Shown piece after piece: positions 35,793 to 48,867 of a stretch of 64,000 bases of DNA; position 1 is the first letter of the stretch, and the number at the start of each line of letters is the position of its first letter. The notes beneath the pieces are model-generated. The model was given only the letters and a program-made list of their open reading frames with translations, ran no database searches and had not been told where the DNA came from. The translations under genes were made by a program, and so were the position numbers. This DNA is from Thamnidium elegans. Taxonomy: Eukaryota > Mucoromycota > Mucoromycetes > Mucorales > Mucoraceae. Location: assembly GCA_025201345.1 (NCBI GenBank), contig JAIXMG010000006.1:372001-436000 (forward strand), read 5' to 3'.

Positions 35793-37770
35793 TTATGTTT
35801 GTTCGTTTGACATATCCAATAAGCTAAAAAAAAAATTATTGATCTGTTAATTATGTATTACACAATAAAACCTCTTTTTTTTTTTTACCTTTCGATTGTT
35901 TCTGGTAAACGTCCTTCACTTGCTTGTAAAATCATAAAGCATACACCTGGTTCAATATTAGGAAACATGGATACAATTGTACTCAAATGTTCATCGAATT
36001 TTTTACGAGAATCATCTGTATCTAAAGGTTCTCTTACAGGCAAACTAGGTAATGGAGCATTCATATGATCTGGTACAGGTAATTCTTGCAATAACGAAGA
36101 AGGATCATCAGGAACATAATCATGGTGATGTACATGCTTGACCTTTCTTGAAGAAGAAGATTGCTCTGTATCACTATTATTTGCACTACTATCTGAAAAG
36201 AACTTTTCAACAAAATTTAATGATTTTTGTGTGATGTCTGTTTTTAAATCAATTAAAGGCTCTCGTTGTGCTTTTTTAGCGTGCGATGGATGGACTGCGT
36301 TTTCGTAACTGATCTTCTTTTTATCAGTTGTGTTTAATTTAGGATGCTCTTGTTCTAATTCTGCCATCGTCTTTTCAATATTTCTATAAAAAATAAATCC
36401 AAAGTTAGAATATAATGATATATTTTTTTTTTAAAAAAAAGAACTTACGCTTCAAATTCTTCTTGTGATACAGATAATGAACTGGCATCCATTGTTTCGA
36501 TAAATTCAACTGCACCCATCTAAATAAGTTATGTTTAGTCACAGTAATAACAACCTCCTCCTCCCCCGAGATATATTTACAAGATTAGTTAGATAATAAC
36601 CGGCTTCGGACCTGAGATGATCAGGGTTCCTAAACCTAGAGATATATTGCACATTTGATATTAATCTAGGGGGGTTAGCACGGATAACGACGAAAATCAA
36701 TAAGGGTAAAAACACATCTGCTCCTTCATCTCCCTCCATATGCTTCATTAGACCTAAATATTTATTTATTTTTAATATACAGACGGAGTTCATGCATTTT
36801 TCTTACCAAAAATAACTTTGCAGCAATTGAGAATACAAATAAGCTTATCTCTTGGTGCCTTATAATTATTCATTTTTAATAATTCTAATAGTATAACATA
36901 TAATTAAATTTTTTCGTATTAAGCTTATTAAAAACACAATTGTAAAAAAAAAAATACCTGATTCAGCAAATGTTAAAAATGAATCATTGTCTGCTGTTAC
37001 GGGTATATCAAGATGTTTTTCTTGAATCCATCTAAAAATCTTAATCTTGTGATGTAAAATTTCGTCCTTTTCTTTATCATCGGTTGTGTTTGGTGAAAAT
37101 GTACTATTTTTTTTTTTTTTGGATAACTATCAATATTCTTTCTCTCTTTCTCTTTTTAAAAACAACTTACACATTGAATAACCTGTTCATTACCAACTTT
37201 TCCATGCCCTCTTTAGCATTTTCAAACTCTTTTTCTGAGATATCTCTCCATACATCACAATCTCTCATTTTAACATATGTAAACTGTCAAAAAAAAAAAA
37301 AAAAATCGTTAGTTTACAATAATTGATAGTTTTTCTTTTTTTTCTTACGTTTAAGAAATCTTGAATAAATTTAACTTGTTCATTGACAGTCCATGCTTCT
37401 CTACGATGAAAAGCCGATATAAATCTATATTTATACATTTTAATAAATAAGCTTTTTTTGCGTTTGTTAAATTTTCTTTTTTTTTTTTTACCCCTTTGTA
37501 TAACGAGCAATAGGTCCTGCACTAGGTTCTTTCATTTGTTCTAAAAACCGGTGAAAGTCAAATGTGGGCATATCTGCTTGGAATTGTCTAGAACTATCTA
37601 CAATAGATAATGGGGTTTTATAAGTTGCAACTCTTGTTTTTACTATTATTATTTTTATTTTATTTTTACCTCGCTTGGTAGGTTCGATTGTGTCAGACTC
37701 ATCTTGGTTTACAATGGTACTACTAAATACATACATAAAAATAAGTCATTGGCTGCTTATAACTGCTAGT

Positions 37771-37801
<31 letters not shown>

Positions 37802-37922
37802 GGTATTAGGCTATTTACGTTTGTTCTGTTACTTGTGTTTCTGCAGTTGGTTTATCACTATCGTCTTGAGTTATTTTAGTCTTCTCAAGAGATTGAGATA
37901 ACTCTTGTACATCCTTTGACAT
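35793..37922 (-). CDS. VPS9: VPS9-domain Rab5 exchange factor with CUE domain
   Basis: Guanine-nucleotide exchange factor for Rab5-type GTPases in endosomal transport, 505 residues. Exons: 37819-37922, 37492-37722, 37349-37424, 37171-37283, 36958-37103, 36807-36884, 36581-36753, 36449-36519, 35889-36383, 35793-35823. The helical bundle ([20 protein letters not shown]) precedes the VPS9 domain (about residues 180-330), with the core [19 protein letters not shown] and the [18 protein letters not shown] end. A CUE ubiquitin-binding motif follows at the C-terminus ([17 protein letters not shown], then LPETIERLL). VPS9 plus CUE is the yeast Vps9p layout. The stretch around 37643-37669 could be a 27-bp intron but reads through in frame, so I kept it as exon. 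Confidence 0.92.
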
Positions 37923-38025
37923 GATGTAGCTATAAAAACTAAAAGAAGGAATGTAAAATAAAAGAGAGAGAGAGAAAAAAAAAAGAGAGAAAAAGAAAAA
38001 AGTCACTTTATTTGATGTTTACAAT

Positions 38026-38499
38026 CTATTGGTGCTTGGACTTGAGTTCTTCAACCAAAGCAATGTATTGAGTCTCAGCTTCAACGGGGAGCATACCTTT
38101 TTAATAGATTTTTAAATAAACTTGCTGTATGTATAATGAAACTATATATTACCTTGAAGTTCATCCCATGCGTCCCACTTGTAACGACCCTTAATATCAA
38201 ATGTAGGCTTAGCTTAATGAAAACGATTTTTTAATATACGGGAGCACTTTTTTTTTTTTTTTTTGTTCGTCTATTTATATCCATAACTTACAAGTTTCGT
38301 TATCCCCAATAGTGGCTTGCTTGAAAAGTGCATATAACTTTAACAGATCATCATTTGAAGGCAGACTAGTCAACGTACGGACTTCTTCGGAAGCTTTAAG
38401 AAAGGCCTAAATGTTTTTATTTTATTTTGTCATTTACTTGAGAGATGACTTTTTAAAAAAAAAACAATTTAGATTTTAAAAACTTACTGGAGATGGCAT
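38026..38499 (-). CDS. ACB1: Acyl-CoA-binding protein
   Basis: Small cytosolic carrier of long-chain acyl-CoA esters, 85 residues, the usual size. Exons: 38488-38499 (12 bp), 38292-38406, 38153-38212, 38026-38096. Family residues: FLKASEEVRTLTSLPSNDDL, LYALFKQATIGD and KPTFDIKGRYKWDAWDEL, which include the acyl-CoA-contacting Tyr and Lys positions. The first coding exon holds only MPSP, with the intron in phase 0. Head-to-tail with VPS9, 103 bp apart. Confidence 0.93.
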
Positions 38500-39270
38500 A
38501 CTGTAAAAAGAAGAAAAATAAAATAATAAAAAATTGACAGGACCGTAAAAACCGTATTTAAAACCTCGCTGTAACCTTTTTTTTTTTTTTTTCTGTCTCT
38601 TTTCTATATTTTCTATACTAGTTGTAGTACAAACGCAAAAAAGTAATCCTTTTTTCGACTAAAAAGGGTTTATAAACAAACACAATCTTATCTAAATAGT
38701 GTTTTATAACCTAGCGACTGTGAAAGTGGGCAACCATAGTAACAACCATAGAAACCAGTAACTATGAAAAAAAAAACCGCCGTAGTTACTTCAATCTTCC
38801 TTCACTCAATAAAAAAAAAAGATGGGACATATCAACCAGTTCTGTACACGAAAAATGGCGACGCAACATTAATTTTTTTTTTGCATAAAATGCACTTTGA
38901 CATCATTCGTCTACTACTTGAGACACAATATTTAGTTTTCTAAAAACCTGAAACACTTTAGTGATCAAAATGAGATGTAACCTTTTTCTTTTTTCTTCAA
39001 AGGTCAAAGTGGAAATATAAAGATATTTGTACCGTAAACCAATATATATTATACCTCCTTCTTTCTTTTATAGCCGTGAATAAATATGACAGTGTGGGAA
39101 CTGCAAATAGTAGACTGGTTTATATACAACTGGAGGTTGATTGTGCTTACTCCATCTACTTTTCTGTACTACCAAAACAAGCTGCAAAAATTTAACTATA
39201 AAAGAGATAAAAAATATTAATCATCTTTTATTTTCTCTCCCTCTCTCTCTCTCTTTTCAAAGAAAAAAAA
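38500..39270. promoter_or_regulatory. Divergent promoter region of ACBP and epoxide hydrolase genes
   Basis: 771 bp between divergent starts. A TATA box CTATAAAAG lies at 39197-39205, 66 bp before the ATG at 39271, followed by a CT-rich tract (CTCTCCCTCTCTCTCTCTC, near 39235-39254). Nothing else was recognised. Confidence 0.5.
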
Positions 39271-40791
39271 ATGGCTAATTTATCAGAAGGTGAATCTGAA
39301 GTATTTGTTGTTCCTGGAATTTCAGAATCCAAAGAAAGAGAGCTTCGTGACCGAATTGAATCTACCATTTGGCCCAACGAATTAGAAAAGGAATATGGGT
39401 GGACTTTAGGAGCACCCACATGGGCCGTAAAGCCTCTTGCAGAAGAATGGGCAAATAATTATAGTTGGGAAGATGCCAGAACTGAGTTAAACCGTTGGCA
39501 TCACTACCGTATGAAGATTGATGGGCATTTGGTGCATTATATTCATGAACGGTCTACTCATCCTGATGCGATTCCTATTGTTTTACTACATGGTTGGCCT
39601 TCAACCTTTTATGAATTTCACAAGTTGATTGACCCTCTTCGAGATGGAGTGCATGGAAATCAAGCGTTCCATGTGATTACGCCTAGTTTGCCTGGATTCG
39701 GGTTCTCTGAAGCGCCTAAAGTCAAAGGATATGGTGTTGCTAAAATTGGAGCCATGATCAATGCATTAATGGTTCATTTAGGATATGATAAATATAGTAA
39801 GCCCTCCTCCTCCCCCCCCCCCTTTTTTTAAAAAAATTTTAACTGACTTTCAAACGAATAGTGTACCATGGTGGTGATTGGGGAGCAATCATTGGAAAAT
39901 TAATCGCAACACGACACAATAACAACTGTAAAGCATATCATACAAATTTACCAATGGTTTTACCTCCACTACCTACACCAAGAAACATTTTATTTTATCC
40001 GTTCAAAATTGCCAAATTCTTTACGAGTTTAGTGGTTGGGTTTGATACTATTTACGGTACAGGAAAAACTGTTTTGGGAGGACTTACGTTTGCAAATGCA
40101 GAGCGTAATAATGAGTGTGGGTATAGAGCAATTCAAGGTACAAAGCCTTATTCTTTATCTTATGGTCTTTCTGATAGTCCAGTTGGTTTACTTGGTATGT
40201 TTTTTTTTTAAAAAAAAAAAGAGTGCATAATGATATATTTTTACTTACATATTTATGTACAGGTTGGATGTTGGAAAAGTATCACGATTGGACTTTTCAT
40301 CCGGTAGAAAGACAAGATACCGAAGGTTTACCACGTACGATTTCTTCAAAGGAATTTTTGACACAAGTGAGTTTGTATTGGATCACTAATACAATGTCAT
40401 CTTCGGTTCGAATCTACTATGAGTGCTTGCAACAAAATGAAATGATAGGAATTGTGTTACCGCGTATTAAGATTCCTGTGGCAGTTTGTGCTTTTGCTCA
40501 AGATATTTATAAAGTAAGGTTATTAACAACAAAAAGGATATGTCTGACTTACAAAATATTATATTTAGATGCCTAAAGACTGGTTGGAAACTTCTACTGA
40601 TCTTCATCAATATAATGAAATGATTTCTGTAAGTAATCTAATAATAGTTTGTTTGTGTGCACATTATTAAAAAAAAAAGTCGTTTTATTTTTTTTTAGGG
40701 TGGTCATTTCCCTGGTTTAGAAGAACCCGAGATATTGTTACAAGATTTACAACAGTTTGGAAAAAAGATCAAGCAAAAAAAGATTCTATAA
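39271..40791 (+). CDS. Epoxide hydrolase (EHN plus alpha/beta hydrolase)
   Basis: Microsomal-type epoxide hydrolase that opens epoxides to diols, 420 residues; exons 39271-39796, 39862-40194, 40263-40513, 40569-40628, 40699-40791. The N-terminal EHN domain is present (residues about 10-115; LRDRIESTIWP, RWHHYRMKIDG). The alpha/beta core has the oxyanion motif HGWPSTFYEF, the nucleophile Asp in HGGDWGA (about 181) and the catalytic His in GGHFPGLEEPE near the C-terminus. I saw no N-terminal membrane anchor, unlike animal EPHX1. A detoxification role is inferred. Confidence 0.92.
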
Positions 40792-43635
40792 ATGAATCGA
40801 ATCAGAGCTCAAAGGAATACGCCCTTGCCTTTCCATGTAGGAATTTTAATAAAAAAAAAAAAAAAAAAAAAATCAGATGAGTACACATATTTGAAATGGT
40901 CTAGAATTAGCATAGCTGATGTCTTTTAACGTTCAGAGGCGCACCATATGATTACCACTGATTTATCGACTGGTATCTTTTTTGTATTATATCATTGTTC
41001 CAAGCACATTTCTAAACTGTACAACTTAAATCAGAAATGTGTACGCCATCTGTTTTACGGTACTTTCGCAGAAAAGGGTAATTTGTATCAAGTGTCACCA
41101 TTATATTTGTATCAACTTATTCAGCGCTAATATAACGAATGCACTCACAGGGATGTCATATAGAAAAGAGCCAAGTTAAACACGTAGAATTATAAGAAAA
41201 TAAATTAAGCCAGCTTGCCAACGGGTTAAATACAATATTGTTATTAGAGGCTCAACTACGTATTTTATCAGTAATACGTATTCAGACAACTTAATATATG
41301 TGCTCTTGAGTGGAACATTCGAGTAAGCTTGCAAAACGATGGTAAAAGGTTATTTCCTGCTCATCTCTGAAAGTCAGTGTCTTTCGTTCGATAGATATGT
41401 TTAGTATATACAGTATATTATCCTCATAACAATTTATGCTTACTCCAACATTGAGGCTTAACAGTCTTTATTCCAATGCGGATATATTAAGTTTTTCTAT
41501 ATTTATTTTACTTTTCAACTTCGAATCAGAGTTTTTTATATTGGTCAAGCCCCCTTTACTGGCCTCTTGTTACTTTTGTGTTCTTTTTGGTTTATTCTTT
41601 TTTTAAGCTTCTTTTATTATCAGTGGGCCTCCATCGATTATGGAAAAAAAAAAAAAAGTTTAACAACGTCCTTGTCAGTACCGCTACTTGTCTGAAAATA
41701 CCATTAGCAATCGATTTACGCCTACTCATTTTCCTTTTAAAAAACTTGCCTTAACTGTCTCTCGGGCTGTTGAATCTCTATTTTCCTGCCCACAAAAATT
41801 ACGCGTATGACGCGATTATAGTGACCTCTTTTTTGTCATTGCTGTCTCGCCAAGTCACTACCCAAATTGTACCAACCACTATAATAACGGAAGTGAACTT
41901 GGAAGGTCCCCCCCCCAACTCTTTAGTTATTACTGCTACTCTGGTCTACTCATTGGGATTTTTTACTTTTAACGAGGTTGTTTTTACAACTGAATCAGTT
42001 ATGACAATATTCTTTCTTTTCTTCAAAAGGTATTTTTACGTGTAACTGATAAAAAGAAAAAAAGGAAATGTTTTTTTTAGAAGCAGGTATCCCTCCTTTC
42101 CTTTCTTTAGAACATTAGTAACACCTCACTCTACGATGGGCCTTGTAATACTCTGTTTCTAAACTTGTATATAATAACAAAACAAACCCCTACCCACAAA
42201 ACACCAGTAGACAAGTGGAGTGTGGAGTGTGGGTATTTGGTGGATTTATCAGGCTTGGTTTATTTGTACAAATTAGCTTTTTGTTTTTTTTTTCTGTTAG
42301 TTCCAATTATTTAAATCTGTGTTTCCTTGGCAAAAAGAACTCTTCTTTTTTAATGATAATCGTCAATTGTGGTTTAGTGTTACACTTATTACTTAATTAA
42401 TATTGCTTTAAAAAAAAAAAGAAGGTTGATATTTAGGCTTTTGATATTCCAAATTATCCCCCTTTTTTTTATAAGGAAAGGGCTCTGTCGAGAATATATA
42501 TCCTTCTAAATTAAAGATACTTGAAACCTAAAAAGTGTAATTTGAAGTAATAAAAGGCACCTCCTCTCTCCCCCCCCCGCTCCTATTTGTGTGGAGAAAA
42601 AGGGGATCTACCAATTGTTCTCGTATTTCTAAGTGTAACTCTCCACCAAATATAGACACTGTTCTTAAAAAGAAATTTTTCATTAGTCCACAAAAGATAA
42701 AAATTACTTGCTTCTTATAATTGATAAACCGTTTATAGTTACACTTTTTCGGTGCTTTAAATAATGATGCCATAGGGTCATGCCGATCGCTTTTTTTTTT
42801 TTACAGCCTGTTACTGTGTGAGGTTGAAAGAAAATTAATTAAAGCGGCTACCTTGTTGATTTTAGGAATAAACATGTTGTTTATGTCTATATATAAATGT
42901 ATTCATTTATGTTCTATTTCTTTTTAAAATTAATGTATCATTTTATATATTGAAACTTGTCAAATATGTTAAGGTACCAAAGCGTATATGAATTGTGTAT
43001 ACTTGGTTTTTAATCGTGTGAAAAGATAATGCTTTACATATCTCTTTTTGATAGTAGAAATAAATAAATAAATAAAAAAGATCCGAATGACTTGTTTAGC
43101 TTGGTTTTAGTTTATTGTCCTTGTAATTGCTCGTTGTAGATATAATCAAGTTTCATCTGGTCTATTATTATTGCATTATATCTATAAATCAAAAAGGGAT
43201 TTTAAAAAAAAAAAATGATGACTGAGATATATATCATTTTACGCCCTAGTCTAATCTTATTTGATGACCTGTAAACAATGACACAGAAACAAACCGAGAT
43301 ACAGAAAGAAAAGGGAAAAAGTTTACTTTTTGGCGTGCAGAAAAAGATAACGTACAAACTCACTCGAAAAATAAAATAAAGCAATTTTTTCTCGGAGTAA
43401 AAAAAAACACATTTTTTTTTTATATAATCGGGATCCGTTTAGGGGGAGTCACAAAATGGTTTTTTTTGGGCATACAACACAGCATTTTTAAAACCCCCAT
43501 GGTTAATTCTCATACGCGCGTGCGCTTTTCTTCTATAAATACAGGTTAAAAAAAATAAAATAATTATATTTTTAATTTTTATCCCTTTTTTGTTAAACTT
43601 TTTCCTTTTTTTTTTTTTTTATATATAAACATACA
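40792..43635. other. 2.8-kb gene-poor region
   Basis: AT-rich, with stops in all frames. The longest plus-strand open stretches (for example 41770-42045 and 40948-41130) show no family signature and look like chance. Short C and A runs are present. No RNA gene, repeat or transposase was recognised. Confidence 0.5.
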
Positions 43636-44904
43636 ATGGATCTTGGTTTTATAACTAACTCTACTGTACATATCTTTTTTTTTTTTCTTTTTATTACTTT
43701 TTATTTTAAATAAATGATTAACTTTATTTTATTTTACTTGCAGCCTGTCAAGGAATTATTAGAACGTATTGCTCAAGAAAAGAATTGGTCAAAAGACGCA
43801 GTTGATAGCGATTGTACTATATTGGATAGAAATCGTCTTGTTTATGTAAGCTTCCCTTTTTTTTTTCCCGAAAAAAAAAAAAAAAAACTTATATAACATA
43901 AATTAGGTTCAAGATTTGAAAGCCTTATCAAAAGAAAGTTGGGCAGTAAGATAATAACTTTTTTCGTGTGGAATGATATTAATATATAAACTTAGCAAAT
44001 CGAATTACTTCCTCTTGTAAAAGATCTTTTGAGAGGTGCCATAGATCCTGAATGGAACACAGGTATATATACCAAAAATTTACTGAAAAAAATCTAAACT
44101 GACAAAAAAAAAAAATATGGTTCATCAGCCCATAATTTATCGCTTAGTAACAACAGTAATGATAGTGTCGAAACTAATAGCAGTTCAGAAGAAGGCAGTA
44201 CCAAAAAGAAGGATAAGAAGGAGAAGAAGAAAGACGAGGATGGTAAGAAAAAGGATAAGAAGAAGAAGGATAAGCAAAAGCCCAAGGGATTTAAGAGTCC
44301 TTCTCTTTTGGGTACACCCGTTGTACCTACTATTTTAACAAGACCTTCTCCTCCTATTCATGATCTTCAACAAGGTGATACTAGTTCTATTTTAAGTGAT
44401 TCATCGTTAAGTCTAGATCCTATCACCATCCAAAATACAATTCGTAATGGAAATATTGATGTCACACCTGCTTTACCAACACCTATAAATACACAACAAC
44501 TCTTGTCTAGTTCTACTACAAGCAGTGAAGATGAAGATGAAATAATTTCTCCCTCTGGTAGAAAATTTGTTACGTTCTCTAATGAGACAGCTATTGGTGT
44601 TGCAGCTAGTGTTAAAGCGGATGCAGAGAAAGAAAAGAAGAAGGATAAGAAAAACAAGGATGAAAAGAAGAACAAGGACGAAAAGAAGAATAAGGATAAA
44701 AAGAAGAAGAACAAAGATAATATGGCAAGTATTAACAAGTGCAGTGGTTACACCAATTTTACAAGTCATCCTTATACCACTCATCCTATAGTAAAATTTA
44801 AAAAGATGAAAATGAAACACTGTAAAAGATTACCAGAAGTTCCTAAAGACGATCCTTTTTTACAACAAATTCATGATCGTTTAAAGCTTTCTAATGATTG
44901 CTAA
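43636..44904 (+). CDS. Lys-rich protein of unknown function with small N-terminal helical domain
   Basis: 337 residues; exons 43636-43665, 43744-43845, 43907-43945, 43996-44062, 44129-44904. The first exon (MDLGFITNST) is the least certain part; the rest is well supported by frame. The N-terminal 90 residues form a conserved-looking helical unit: PVKELLERIAQEKNWSKDAV, then VQDLKALSKESWAQIELLPL. The spacing of hydrophobic residues resembles a SAM-like domain (inference). A long run of Lys/Glu/Asp repeats follows (KKKDKKEKKK, about 115-150, and again about 245-270), separated by a Ser/Thr/Pro-rich segment. The C-terminus (LPEVPKDDPFLQQIHDRL) looks ordered. I do not recognise the protein. Confidence 0.72.
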
Positions 44905-45458
44905 AAAAAAAAAAAAAAAGTTTATTATTACTATTATTATTATTATTATTATTATTACTATTATTTCCCATTTTTTTTTTATGTAGTTAAAAAATTGTAT
45001 ATATCATGATTTAGCCTATTTTATATTTTTTTTTTTTTCTGGAGCAGGTTTCTTGAATTTTTCATTTTCTCTTTTTTTTTTATAGCATATTATCCTTCTT
45101 TTTATTTCTTGTATATAAAAAGAATCTTATTAATTTTTTCTTTTATAAACAGGGGAGTTTTTTTATTTATTTATTTATTTATTTTTTTTTTTATTGTTAA
45201 AACCAAGCGAAACTCTTTTTTTTTTCTTTGCGCATTAAAAAAGCTTAAATAAAAATTGATTTACTAGGTTTTAGATGGAAGACTCGTACATAAATCAATG
45301 ATTTAGCAATAGCGAGTTATTCCTCAACTTGTAATAAAGACACAAAGATTGATCTGATTAATCTTTTTGCCCTTATTTTTTTTGATTCGTTGGTTAAATG
45401 TCATAAAGTATTGGTTACTTGTTTATATAAATTATATAGAATAAAAAAATTTTATTGA
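44905..45458. other. Convergent spacer, T-rich with (TTA)n microsatellite
   Basis: A TTA/TAT trinucleotide run lies at about 44924-44963, followed by long T-rich stretches and TTTATTTATT repeats (45160-45192). No gene seen. Confidence 0.6.
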
Positions 45459-46201
45459 TTATGCAAGATCAAGAATTTGCTTCATCAAAGCTTCTTGCTT
45501 TTCCATTTTCTGGAGTTCACCTTTTAACTCCTCCAACCTTGCCCGTTTGTTGCAAATGTCTTGTTGCAACAACAAAAAAAAATCCTCTTGTTTTCTTTTT
45601 TTTTTTTAAAAAAAAATGTTAGTTGGAAAAAGAATATATATTCAGCTAACCACAAACCTTTTACATTCAGAGGATGGTACTGCTGGGGATGGTGTTGGTG
45701 CTGCTGGGGGTGGTACTGTTGAGGATGATAAAACAGTTTGCTGGCTGTAGATAACATCATCCCCAGAAAAGCGCTTGGCAGGTCTCACCCGAATAGCTAA
45801 ATTCTGAATATTTGCCCTAATCTTATAGGTATTGTAAAAAATAGAAGCATTTTCATGTGTATTAAAATGAGCAAAAGCACAACTAATAAATATAATACGT
45901 AGAAAAAGATTAGCCCAATGCATTAAAATTGGAATTAAGATAAATATCCTTGATGTTCTTTTTTAATAACATGAAGAAGACCTGCAGGATTTAAATCTTG
46001 TAAGAGGCTGAATGCTTCTTTGTCATTCTTATTAGCAAGGTCCTGCCCAACAATTTGTACTTGATATTTTGGTTTGTTGCATCTACGACAGCATAATGGA
46101 TTGGTCAACATTGGCATTTTGATATTAATTTTTTGGTTAATTCTTGGCACACCACCATTTATACTACCCCGGTGCCAATTTGTGATGTGCACCTCTAACA
46201 A
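45459..46201 (-). pseudogene. Broken gene of a repeated family (Cys-pair protein with coiled-coil tail)
   Basis: On the minus strand, an open frame from 46201 encodes MLEVHITNWHRGSINGGVPR, then a Cys cluster PLCCRRCNKPKYQ and LQDLNPAGLLHVIKKEH, ending at a stop at 45935. A second frame takes over at once (LIPILMHWANLFLRIIFI, INLAIRVRP-like region) to about 45665. A GT-AG intron from 45664 to 45560 then joins it in phase to the last exon (45459-45559), a coiled coil NKRARLEELKGELQKMEKQE. The frame break near 45933 has no intron solution, so the gene is probably disrupted. The Cys cluster and the coiled-coil end recall host-genome repeat families; the family is unidentified. Fragments lie at 27087-27140 and 46322-46366. 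Confidence 0.45.
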
Positions 46202-46257
46202 ATAACAGGTAAAAAAACAAGTTTACGTATGAGTACGTGAGAAAGTAAATTGTAATA

Positions 46258-46300
46258 TGATTAAATAAATCCATTTTATCATAGTTAAGCAAACTCCTTT
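46258..46300 (+). repeat. Dispersed repeat core, copy 2
   Basis: ATTAAATAAATCCATTTTAT then CATAGTTAAGCAAAC. Lies 57 bp upstream of the broken gene's first ATG, on the opposite strand. Confidence 0.55.
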
Positions 46301-46321
46301 TTATCATCTTCTCTTTTCCTT

Positions 46322-46366
46322 TAACAATGGTGGTATATCAAGAATTAACCTAAAGTTAATATTCAA
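46322..46366 (+). pseudogene. Fragment of the broken repeat-family gene
   Basis: AACAATGGTGGTATATCAAG then AATTAACCTAAAG encodes NNGGISRINLKL, matching NGGVPRINQKI of the minus-strand gene. It sits downstream of repeat copy 2 in the same order as the pair at 26892-27140. Confidence 0.45.
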
Positions 46367-48867
46367 ATTATTGTACCTTCTGGAAAACTCTGGCAGGACT
46401 CACGCTGTCAAAGAACACAATTAGACGTGGGAGGTAAACATATTCTATTTCATTCGACACATAAAATAAGAAGGTAAATTTTTTAAGAAGCTTTTTTCTT
46501 TCAATACGCGTTTGAAGGTGACTGCAGCTTCTATGCTTTGCTTGAAACAATGAAAACTCACTCCGTAGCAGCTCATAGTTCATGTACCTCCGTCGTAACA
46601 CCGTTTAAAGAGGTCGAAACAAAAAAAAATTGCTGTCATTGATATTGCTGATATTGTTACCGTTGTCTGTTTATTGAAGATGGTGAATCAGGTTTCGAAT
46701 GGGAGGACAGTAACTTTTAAAGAACCAGACACTTTATTTGTTATCTCCTTCTACTGCTTTTGACGTAGACATGAAAAAAGACGGCCGGCTCTATAATAAA
46801 TTTATGTTAAAAGAGAAAAAGAAAAAAAAAACTTTTTTTTTTCTTCCAAAACAAAAAGCAACCCTCTCAAGAGCCCAAAAAAAGTATTAAAAGTCTTTTA
46901 AAGTTCACTCAAGCTAGATTTTCTTCAGTCATTCGATTGAATAATCAAGAACTTATTGACATTTACAATTCCAGTTTATATAACGCGATAAAGATATCAA
47001 ATGGAAAAAGACCATCGACAAATATAAACCAATTAAAATCAAACTCTTTGATTGAATAACTTTATATGCCTTATTTATATTTATGACCAATAAAACTTGA
47101 TACCTTTTTTTTTTTATTAAGTGTAAACTTTATTGAAATAAGAAAAATATTAAATAAAAAAAAACCTGCCGTGAAAAGAAAGGGTGTATAATAGTGTTCC
47201 ATTTTTCGATGGTTTTATACTTTGAACTAAAAGTATGAATGGGCGGTATGGTGATCTTGTTGAAACATCTGACAGACAGCTAGGTTAGACCAGAATTTTT
47301 CATTGGTAACGCAAAACGAGCGGTATTTCCAAAGGGTAGAGAAAATAGTGTCTATCATGACAAGTATGCCATTTGGTATCGGCTTCATTTTGTTTGATGA
47401 GGGTGGACCGCTTTATAAGATTTAGTAGCATAATTACATCCTATCAGTATTTCCATTTCTGGTCATAACCTACTATTAGATGAAGTTACAGATCGAAAAA
47501 TAATTGGGATTCCATTTATGTATTTTTCTTTATACCCAATACAGTCTGGTAAAAACCCGTCACCAAGGTATAAAGGCTCTTAGGGTCGCTATAGGAAGAA
47601 AGGGCGCATTAACCGTCGAAGTGGAATTCTCATCGAAGGGTTAGGTTGTTCAAAGATAGCAACATCATCTTTATGTCATGATCCCCGCAGGTCCTTGATA
47701 GAGATTATACTTTTATTCGATATATACTCCTTTTGAAATTCCAATGAGTACAGCTTATAGTAGAGAACCTGTTGGTTAATGGAAAGATGTTAGTACCTAA
47801 TAAAGTAGGTGGTACAAACTACTAACGTTTATCAAAGCGATAACAAGGGCGGAAAATTACTGGCCGTGTTTTAATTAGATGTGTGAGCCGAAAAAAATAA
47901 ATAACCTTTCTCATTTTCTTTCTCTTTGAGCCGATATATTCACACTGACTATTCAGTTGATTTGAAAACTTGTATTTTCTTATTACACAAAAAAAAAAAG
48001 GTGATCAATATTTAAGTTATAAAAGGGACATGACTCTGTGTAATAGTAAATCCCGCTTAGTTTAGTCATCATGAAACTCTAGGTTTTTCTGGCTTGCAAA
48101 AATATTTTGTTTAGGGAAAACTCACGCTTTTAATTGATTACAATTGACTGGTTCTTGAAAGAGTTCAGATGGTGTCAAATGATACAATTCATTTATAGAC
48201 ACAGCGGAAACTTAAACAAAGGAGAGAAGATTAAAATAAACCGTAGTAACAGTACAATAAAAAGAATGTGAAACTGTATTACACAACCGTGACAATAAAA
48301 AACTCATCTCATTATACATGACGGTAATACAAGCGCCCAAAAACGCCCTTTCATTAACTGACATAATATTTGCCAAGCTCTTTTTCCCTTGTATCATATG
48401 GTTCAACTGTAAGGAGGCTTTTTTTTTTTTTTTTTTTTTTTTGGTAAAGTGAAAGTGTATTTTGTTATTTTTTACTGTGCTTCCCTAAAACTTATCAAAT
48501 GTTTGAAAAAGTCCGCATATTTGTGCAAGGTTATAAGAAAAAAAAAAAGAGGCTAATAAACCCAGCTTCTCAACCCCATAGAATGCTAGATAAAAAGGTT
48601 TGTACAAGCTCAGCAAAAACTTATCTTTCAATGATCCTGAGAGTTTCTATATCTGACGATTGGTCTATTTTTCAGAGCCTTCCCGAACTACTCAATGAGA
48701 AGAAGTAGGAAATTTAGATACTTGGTTTATCCTTGTCAATTGCGTTATCCGCGTTCATGCACACGTTGAATTTCATAAAAAAGGGTGCTTGTTCCATGAA
48801 ACAAATAAGCTCGAACAATGTATATAAAACGAGTTTTTTTTTTTATCAGTGTGTATATCATGACGAT

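Noticed and set aside
37643..37669. 27-bp GT-AG segment in VPS9 that could be an intron
   Set aside because: Too short for splicing and in frame without stops, so treated as exon.
41770..42045. 91-codon open frame in a desert
   Set aside because: No conserved motif, no splice partners, and AT-rich spacer composition.
44367..44738. Minus-strand open frames opposite the Lys-rich gene
   Set aside because: Phe/Ser/Leu repeats are the antisense of AAG/GAT codons; not a gene.
44924..44963. (TTA)n tract as a CRISPR-like or regulatory array
   Set aside because: Simple trinucleotide microsatellite without spacers.
46368..46601. Minus-strand frame upstream of the broken gene as its first exon
   Set aside because: The only usable donor is phase 0 while the next acceptor needs one leftover base, so the two do not join.
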